Positions 7,717 through 12,175 of a stretch of DNA of 12,175 bases are shown one piece after another (within the stretch, counting starts at the first letter, position 1; every line of letters begins with the position of its first letter). The position numbers were made by a program, and so were the translations under genes. The DNA lies in the NCBI GenBank assembly GCA_005799475.1, contig SYGQ01000034.1, positions 1-12,175 of the forward strand, read 5' to 3'. Source of the stretch: Planctomycetia bacterium (GTDB lineage: Bacteria; Planctomycetota; Phycisphaerae; Phycisphaerales; SM1A02). The notes under the pieces were generated by a model. The model was not told where the DNA came from. It saw nothing but the letters and a program-made list of their open reading frames with translations, and made no database searches.

Positions 7717-8109
7717 ATGGCAACCCGAAGAGCGCGCCCAACACCCGCAACGCGTAGGGATGCCCCCCGACGCACGACGGCGCGAGCACGCTCCTCTCCC
7801 CCACCGACATTTCGGGAGTTCGTGGCCGCGTTCCCCGCGCTCGGTCGCGCGCATGAGAGCGTCGGGCGCGCCGTCGACGCCGCAGGACCGCTCGATGCCA
7901 AGACGCTCGCACTCATCAAGATTGGAATCTGCGTCGGCGCCGGACTTGAGTCGGCGCTGCGAAGCCATGTTCGCCGCGCGATGCAGCACGGTGCCATGCG
8001 CCAGGAAGTGGAGCAGGCGATCCTGAGCGGCATGAACACGGTCGGATTTCCGAGGACGGTGGCAGCGTGGGCGTGGGCCCGCATCCAGTTTGCCCGTGAC
8101 AACGGCTGA
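7717..8109 (+). CDS. Carboxymuconolactone decarboxylase-like protein lacking the CxxC pair
   Basis: This 130-residue protein has a basic, Arg-rich, probably disordered N-terminal tail (1-28). A helical domain of the carboxymuconolactone decarboxylase/AhpD fold follows (about 31-125). The family's usual CxxCxxxH redox motif should sit at 77-84, but it reads LESALRSH. Both cysteine positions are Leu77 and Ala80, while His84 and nearby Glu78 remain. The GAGLE..SH and NTVGFP patterns match a cysteine-free subfamily as I remember it, so this looks like a conserved variant and not decay. Peroxidase activity of the AhpD type is not expected; the true role is unknown. The start at 7717 follows GAAAGG by 6 nt; an in-frame extension back to 7558 would run through the kinase gene and the regulatory stretch. 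It is the first gene of the Moco cluster and its end overlaps the likely moaA start. Confidence 0.8.
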   Translation: MATRRARPTPATRRDAPRRTTARARSSPPPTFREFVAAFPALGRAHESVGRAVDAAGPLDAKTLALIKIGICVGAGLESALRSHVRRAMQHGAMRQEVEQAILSGMNTVGFPRTVAAWAWARIQFARDNG

Positions 8110-9184
8110 CACCACGCTCCCGATCCTGCGCAGTTCGGTCGCGACCGACCGAACCTTGGCGCCCATGGTGCGTGCGCCCGACGGCGTGCGCGGGGTGCGC
8201 CTTGTGGATGCGCATGGCCGCACGATCCGCGACCTTCGTCTGAGCATCACCGATCGGTGCAACTTTCGCTGCGTCTACTGCATGGATCCGTCGGCGCGGT
8301 TTGCGCCCAGCGAGGCGCTCCTTTCGGTCGCGGATTTCGCGCGCGTCGCGCGCATTGCCTGCGCGCTCGGCGTGCGCAAGATTCGCTTGACCGGCGGTGA
8401 GCCGACTCTGCATCCGCGCCTGACCGAACTCATCGCAGCGATCGCTCGCGAGTGCCCGGCGGAGATTGCGCTCATCACGAATGGTTCGTTGGCGACGCGG
8501 TCGACGCTGCGGCGATGGCGCGACGCGGGCCTGCGCCGCCTGACGATCAGTATCGATTCGCTTCGCGACGACCGGTTCGCTGCGATCACGCGCTCACAGT
8601 GCAAGGTGGCGACGGTACTTGATGCCATTGAGGCGGCGATCGCCGAGGGTCTCACGCCCGTCAAGGTCAATGCGGTGCTCGTGCGCGGCGTCAACGATGA
8701 CGAAGCGCCGGACTTGGCCGGACTCGCTCGCCGCTACGGGATCGAAGTGCGTTTCATTGAGTACATGCCGCTGGACTCCGGGCACGAGTGGGACGCGTCA
8801 CGCTGGGTGTCCGCGACCCAGACGCGCCGAATGATCGAGACGAAGTACGCCCTGCGGGCCTGCGACGACGATGATGCATCATCGACCGCGCGCCTCTATG
8901 AGTTCGCCGACGGCGTGCCCGGCCGAGTCGGGTTCATCGCGCCATTGAGCGCCCCATTCTGCGGGGCGTGCAGTCGCCTTCGGCTGACGGCCGACGGGAT
9001 GATTCGGCCCTGCCTGTTTTCGCAGGACGAGTGGGATCTTCGTTCGCTGCTGCGCGACGGTGCCAGCGACGACGCGATCGCCGAGTTTCTGACCGACGCT
9101 GCGTGGAACAAGCAGGCTGGGCACGGCGTTGATTCGCCTGACTTTCACCAGCCGTCGCGATCAATGTCCGCCATCGGCGGGTAA
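8096..9184 (+). CDS. moaA: GTP 3',8-cyclase MoaA
   Basis: MoaA is a radical-SAM enzyme that converts GTP to (8S)-3',8-cyclo-7,8-dihydroguanosine 5'-triphosphate, the first step of Moco synthesis; MoaC completes that step. With the GTG start at 8096 the protein has 362 residues. The SAM-binding [4Fe-4S] cluster cysteines are C55, C59 and C62 (CNFRCVYC), and the GGEP SAM motif is at 100-103. The second, substrate-binding cluster is ligated by C289, C292 and C306 (CGACSRL...RPCLF). The C-terminus ends in the family's Gly-Gly (MSAIGG). All functional features are therefore intact. The start is uncertain: TTG 8090, GTG 8096 (overlapping the previous stop by 14 nt) and ATG 8165 are all in frame, and none has a clear ribosome binding site. 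ATG 8165 would give 339 residues and would still keep every motif. Confidence 0.95.
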   Translation: MTTADTTLPILRSSVATDRTLAPMVRAPDGVRGVRLVDAHGRTIRDLRLSITDRCNFRCVYCMDPSARFAPSEALLSVADFARVARIACALGVRKIRLTGGEPTLHPRLTELIAAIARECPAEIALITNGSLATRSTLRRWRDAGLRRLTISIDSLRDDRFAAITRSQCKVATVLDAIEAAIAEGLTPVKVNAVLVRGVNDDEAPDLAGLARRYGIEVRFIEYMPLDSGHEWDASRWVSATQTRRMIETKYALRACDDDDASSTARLYEFADGVPGRVGFIAPLSAPFCGACSRLRLTADGMIRPCLFSQDEWDLRSLLRDGASDDAIAEFLTDAAWNKQAGHGVDSPDFHQPSRSMSAIGG

Positions 9185-9194
9185 CCGGCGCGCC

Positions 9195-9950
9195 ATGGAC
9201 GAGCCGTCGATCTGGATCCTCGCGGCGTCCTTCACGATCGTTGGCGCGCTCTATGCGAGCGTCGGTCATGCGGGCGCGTCGGGATACCTCGCGGTGATGG
9301 CACTCATGGGAATCGACGCGGCCACGATGCGACCGACCGCGCTGGCCGTCAATGTGCTTGTGGCGGCGATCGCCTCGGCGCAGTTCTGCCGGGCTGGGCA
9401 CTTCTCGTGGAAACTCGCGTGGCCATTCTTGGTCGCGGCGCCACCGGCAGCGTTCGCGGGTGCCGCGTTGCACCTCGATCCGCGCGCCATTCGCATGGCC
9501 ATTGGGGTCGCTCTCATGTTCGCCGCCTGCCGCATGGCGATCAGTTGCATGCAAATGCGCCGCGCGGATGCGGTATCGAAGGGCGTGCGGCCACCATCGC
9601 GGCCGATCGCGCTCGCGTCGGGGGCCGTGATCGGCGCGTTCTCAGGGATCACCGGGACCGGCGGCGGGATCGTGCTCAGTCCACTGATGCTGCTTCGGCG
9701 CTGGGCCACCGTCCACGGGGTTGCCGCCGTGAGCGCGGTGTTCATTCTCGCGAACTCGATCGCGGGGCTTGGAGGTCTTGCACTCGATGGATGGCGGCCC
9801 GACGCGAGCCTGGCGTCACTCGCGTGCGCAGGCTGCATCGGCGGCGCCATTGGAGCGCGAATCGGAAGCCGCCACTTGGGCATCGCATGGATGCGCGGCA
9901 TCCTCGCACTCGTCCTTGTGATTGCTGCGACGAAACTGGTGCTGTCGTGA
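9195..9950 (+). CDS. TauE/SafE (TSUP) family membrane transporter
   Basis: This 251-residue protein is almost wholly hydrophobic, with about eight predicted membrane helices. It shows the two related halves of the TSUP family. The first has SVGHAGASGYLA (22-33) near the N-terminus, and the second has GAFSGITGTGGG (147-158) after a polar loop at about 121-137. Family members move anions or sulfur compounds such as sulfite, sulfoacetate or thiosulfate across the inner membrane. Which substrate this one uses cannot be read from the sequence. The ATG at 9195 lies 10 nt after the moaA stop, so co-transcription is likely, and a longer in-frame start inside moaA is not needed. Its place between moaA and moaE suggests a link to sulfur or oxyanion handling in Moco metabolism, which is inference. 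The gene converges on moaE with 14 nt between the stops. Confidence 0.88.
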   Translation: MDEPSIWILAASFTIVGALYASVGHAGASGYLAVMALMGIDAATMRPTALAVNVLVAAIASAQFCRAGHFSWKLAWPFLVAAPPAAFAGAALHLDPRAIRMAIGVALMFAACRMAISCMQMRRADAVSKGVRPPSRPIALASGAVIGAFSGITGTGGGIVLSPLMLLRRWATVHGVAAVSAVFILANSIAGLGGLALDGWRPDASLASLACAGCIGGAIGARIGSRHLGIAWMRGILALVLVIAATKLVLS

Positions 9951-9964
9951 ACGCGACGAGACCG

Positions 9965-10396
9965 CTACGCCCAGATCGGACGCTTCCAGATGGGCGCATC
10001 GACCTTCAGCGCGTCGATGAAGGCCTCCATCGCCACGAGGGCTTCGGCGCGATGCGCGGCCTCCACGATGAGCACGAACGAAGTGGCGCCGACTTCGACG
10101 CGGCCGCGGCTATGGATCGCGGCGATGCGCAAGAGCGCATGCGTCTCCAGAATGCGCGCCGCGAGTGCGGTGAGCTCGCGGTCGGCCATCGGGTCGTAGG
10201 TCTGGTAGTCGAGCGCCACGAGCGCGCGGCCTTCGCCGCTTGCATCAACTTCCATGCGACGCACGACACCGTCGAAGCGCACGATCGCGCCGGTGTGCGC
10301 GCCTTCGCGGCCCGCGCGCCAGGCGGGCGTCGCGAGCGCTTGGGTGACGACTTCCGAGGTGACCGGACCGTCGACGATGTGCGCGAGCGCCGTCAT
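9965..10396 (-). CDS. moaE: Molybdopterin synthase catalytic subunit MoaE
   Basis: MoaE with MoaD forms molybdopterin synthase, which adds the two dithiolene sulfurs to cyclic pyranopterin monophosphate to make molybdopterin. The protein has 143 residues, close to the usual 140-150. Conserved features are GAIVRFDGVVRR (36-47), a YDPMAD segment, HSRGRVEVG (95-103), the AHR triplet (114-116), and two lysines, K131 and K138. The seven-residue spacing of these lysines in LKVDAPIWKRP matches the catalytic pair K119/K126 of Escherichia coli MoaE. The ATG overlaps the moaD stop by 4 nt, so translation of the two subunits is probably coupled. It runs opposite to moaA, the transporter, moeA and moaC, which is unusual for a compact Moco cluster. 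Confidence 0.95.
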   Translation of the reverse strand: MTALAHIVDGPVTSEVVTQALATPAWRAGREGAHTGAIVRFDGVVRRMEVDASGEGRALVALDYQTYDPMADRELTALAARILETHALLRIAAIHSRGRVEVGATSFVLIVEAAHRAEALVAMEAFIDALKVDAPIWKRPIWA

Positions 10397-10638
10397 CCGC
10401 CGCCGACAAGTGCAATGAGGGCGAGCTCGTCGCCGGGTCCCACGGCCGCGGTCGAAGCGGCGAATGCGCTGTTGATGGCCAGTCGCGCGCTCGGCAGCGC
10501 GAAGCGGAGCGCCGGGTGCTCGGCCGCCAACGCCGCGAGCACATCCGCCACCGTCGGCGAGGATGGCACCGCCACCGACACCGAATGCGCGTTCGCAGCT
10601 GCCGCGATCGCCCCGAACACGAGCACCTGAACCGTCAT
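10393..10638 (-). CDS. moaD: Molybdopterin synthase sulfur carrier subunit MoaD
   Basis: MoaD is a small ubiquitin-like protein whose C-terminal glycine is adenylated and turned into a thiocarboxylate. It then delivers sulfur to the MoaE active site. The protein has 81 residues, the usual size, with the beta-grasp start MTVQVLVFGAIA, the helix TVADVLAALAAEHP, LAINSAF, and the end GDELALIALVGGG with the required terminal Gly-Gly (80-81). Its stop overlaps the moaE start by 4 nt. The MoeB-type enzyme that activates MoaD is not in this window. The ATG at 10638 lies only 19 nt from the likely moeA start on the other strand, so its promoter, if any, must lie within moeA coding DNA or give a very short leader. 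Confidence 0.93.
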   Translation of the reverse strand: MTVQVLVFGAIAAAANAHSVSVAVPSSPTVADVLAALAAEHPALRFALPSARLAINSAFAASTAAVGPGDELALIALVGGG

Positions 10639-10657
10639 GCGGAATACTCTAGCGACG

Positions 10658-11950
10658 ATGACGCAAGCGACGCGAGCACTAGGCTTCCGGGGCGAACGAT
10701 TCGCGTTCGATGCACCGCAGGCGGCGCTCGATGCGGTCGTGGCGAGAATTCACGCTCCCGCCGCGACCGAAACGCTCGCGCTGGCCCTCGCGGGGGGTCG
10801 GATCCTTGCCGAGTCAGTCGCGCTCCGTTGCGACAGCCCGCCATTCGATCACTCAGCGATGGACGGCTACGCGATCAGCGCGAGCGCTGGCGATTCTGAC
10901 GCGCCGCTGCAGATTGTCGGCGAGTCGCGCATCGGCCGTGCGAGCGTGGCGCTCACCAACGCGCGCGCGGCGATTCGCATCTCCACGGGTTCGCCGCTGC
11001 CGCAGGGCTGCGATCGCGTCATCATGCGCGAGGATGTCGAGGAGATCCACGACGCCGTTGGTGCCGCCGTGGCGATTCGTCCCACACTCGGAGCGCTCGC
11101 GAAGTTGACGACTGGGGCCAATGTCAGGCGCCGCGCAGAGAACGGGCCATCGGGCACTGTCGTCGCGGAAGCGGGATCGACGATCACTGCGGCATCGATT
11201 GCCGCGATCGCGACCGCAGGGGTCGCGGAGGTGCGCGTCGCCTCGCGCCTGCGTGTGGCGTGCATCACCACCGGCGATGAACTCTGCGAGTCTGGCGCTG
11301 ACGCGCGCGGCTGCATGATCGCCAACAGCAATCTCCCGGCGCTCTCGGCCGCATTGCGTGCCAATGCGTGGGTGGACCTCGCCGTTGAACGGGCGGTTGG
11401 AGACGCTGTCGATGCGGTCACCACCGCGCTGTCGGACACGCTTTCACAGAGCGATGCGGTCGTGATGACAGGCGGCGTGTCGATGGGCCACCGCGATCCA
11501 ATGCGAGAGGCGCTCGCGCGAGTTGGCGCGACGGTGCTGTTCCACGGACTGCCGCAGCGACCGGGCAAGCCGATGCTTGTGGCGAGCGTCGAGCGGGCGA
11601 GTGGTGCGGCGCAACTGGTTTTTTGTCTTCCGGGCAATCCTGTTTCTGCGCTCGTCACCTTCGTGCGCGTGGCGCTTCCTGCGTTGCACGCGCTCGCCGG
11701 CGGTGCTCGCGCCGACTCGAGCGCCTCGATCGCGCTCAGCAACGACGATGGCAAGCGACTCGAACTCTGGTGGCACCGACTGGTGCGGCTCGATGCTGAC
11801 GGTCGCGCTCGGCTCGTGACGCAGCGCGGCTCAGGCGACCTCGTGGCGCTCGGCATGAGCAGTGGCTTCGTCGAGGTCGCGCCCGGTTCCGCCGTCGCCC
11901 CCAACGCCCCCGTCGGTGAGTTGTTTCGATACTTCCCCTGGCCCCATTGA
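10658..11950 (+). CDS. moeA: Molybdopterin molybdotransferase MoeA
   Basis: MoeA inserts molybdate into adenylated molybdopterin, the last common step of Moco synthesis. From the ATG at 10658 the protein has 430 residues, slightly above the usual 400-420. Motifs in order are DSPPFDHSAMDGYAI (59-73), STGSPLPQGCDRV (109-121), a GANVRRRAEN segment in the central domain, TTGDEL (204-209), TGGVSMG (271-277), PQRPGKP (299-305) and LPGNPVS (324-330). These represent all the main conserved regions, so the enzyme looks functional. A start at 10637 is also possible and adds seven residues, but it would overlap the divergent moaD start codon; neither has a good ribosome binding site. moaC follows after 10 nt and is probably co-transcribed. 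Confidence 0.93.
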   Translation: MTQATRALGFRGERFAFDAPQAALDAVVARIHAPAATETLALALAGGRILAESVALRCDSPPFDHSAMDGYAISASAGDSDAPLQIVGESRIGRASVALTNARAAIRISTGSPLPQGCDRVIMREDVEEIHDAVGAAVAIRPTLGALAKLTTGANVRRRAENGPSGTVVAEAGSTITAASIAAIATAGVAEVRVASRLRVACITTGDELCESGADARGCMIANSNLPALSAALRANAWVDLAVERAVGDAVDAVTTALSDTLSQSDAVVMTGGVSMGHRDPMREALARVGATVLFHGLPQRPGKPMLVASVERASGAAQLVFCLPGNPVSALVTFVRVALPALHALAGGARADSSASIALSNDDGKRLELWWHRLVRLDADGRARLVTQRGSGDLVALGMSSGFVEVAPGSAVAPNAPVGELFRYFPWPH

Positions 11951-11960
11951 GGTTGCACAC

Positions 11961-12175
11961 ATGAGCACCCCGAACCCACTCTCGCACATCGACGCCACCG
12001 GCAAGGCGACGATGGTCGCCGTCGGCGAGAAACCCATCACGCCGCGCATGGCGAGGGCCGAGGGATTTGTCGTCATCAGCGATGACTTGGAGAAGCGCAT
12101 CCGCGAGAACTCGCTTGAGAAGGGCTCGCTCCTCGAAGTCGCGCGCATGGCGGGCATCATGGCGGCGAAGCGCAC
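11961..12175 (+). CDS. moaC: Cyclic pyranopterin monophosphate synthase MoaC, 3' end outside the window
   Basis: MoaC converts the MoaA product to cyclic pyranopterin monophosphate, completing the first stage of Moco synthesis. Only the first 71 codons are present. They read SHIDATGKATMVAVGEKP, then ITPRMARAEG, and later SLLEVARMAGIMAAKR, which align well with the start of MoaC (the family's LTHI...G.A.MVDV, A.A.G, and ARIAGI.AAKRT patterns). The rest, including the catalytic histidine and lysine region, lies beyond base 12175. GAGG (11949-11952), overlapping the moeA stop, sits 8 nt before the ATG and can serve as the ribosome binding site, so translation may be coupled to moeA. Confidence 0.93.
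   Translation, partial: MSTPNPLSHIDATGKATMVAVGEKPITPRMARAEGFVVISDDLEKRIRENSLEKGSLLEVARMAGIMAAKR

Noticed and set aside
9951..9964. Two-way terminator between the converging transporter and moaE genes
   Set aside because: The gap is only 14 nt and shows no stable GC-rich hairpin followed by a T run on either strand.
9407..10630. 407-residue open frame on the plus strand across the transporter and opposite moaE/moaD
   Set aside because: It overlaps three recognised genes in a different frame or strand and shows no domain; it is a codon-bias shadow.
10867..11979. 370-residue open frame on the minus strand
   Set aside because: It is antisense to moeA, which has all family motifs; the translation is Ser/Ala/Arg-rich shadow sequence.

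Overview
The window is high-GC, densely packed bacterial DNA with no RNA genes, no mobile elements, no CRISPR array and no gene-free stretch longer than about 125 bases. The genes suggest a Gram-negative bacterium, most plausibly a planctomycete (Phycisphaerae-like). The reasons are a secreted VIT/vWA protein beside a vWA lipoprotein, a histidine kinase with a long planctomycete-looking extracytoplasmic domain, frequent absence of clear Shine-Dalgarno sites, and GC-rich codon use that creates very long antisense shadow ORFs. The taxonomic call is inference from gene style, not from a marker gene.

Left part (1-7594, all on +): the end of a DUF418 membrane protein whose start lies outside the window; a 780-residue secreted protein with VIT and vWA domains; a 379-residue vWA lipoprotein; an OmpR-type response regulator; and a histidine kinase overlapping it by 4 nt. 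Gaps are 35, 20 and 25 nt, then the overlap, so these genes could form one cell-envelope surveillance or stress operon. The adhesion/complex-forming vWA proteins would act outside the inner membrane and the two-component pair would sense something there. The sensed signal is unknown.

Middle (7595-7716): the longest non-coding stretch, 122 nt. It holds two adjacent inverted repeats in a locally AT-rich patch. A predicted two-stem RNA fold follows, whose outer stem contains the ribosome binding site and ends at the base before the start codon of the next gene. This is the most promising unexplained element in the window.

Right part (7717-12175): a molybdenum-cofactor (Moco) biosynthesis cluster. 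On + it has a small cysteine-less carboxymuconolactone-decarboxylase-like protein, moaA (step 1, GTP to the cyclic pterin precursor), and a TauE/SafE-type anion permease. On - it has moaD and moaE (the two subunits of molybdopterin synthase, overlapping by 4 nt). Then again on + come moeA (molybdate insertion) and the beginning of moaC (step 1 partner of MoaA), which runs out of the window. Together these supply cyclic pyranopterin formation (MoaA, MoaC), sulfur insertion (MoaD, MoaE) and molybdenum ligation (MoeA). A MoeB-type activator of MoaD and a Mog/MoaB adenylyltransferase are not seen here.
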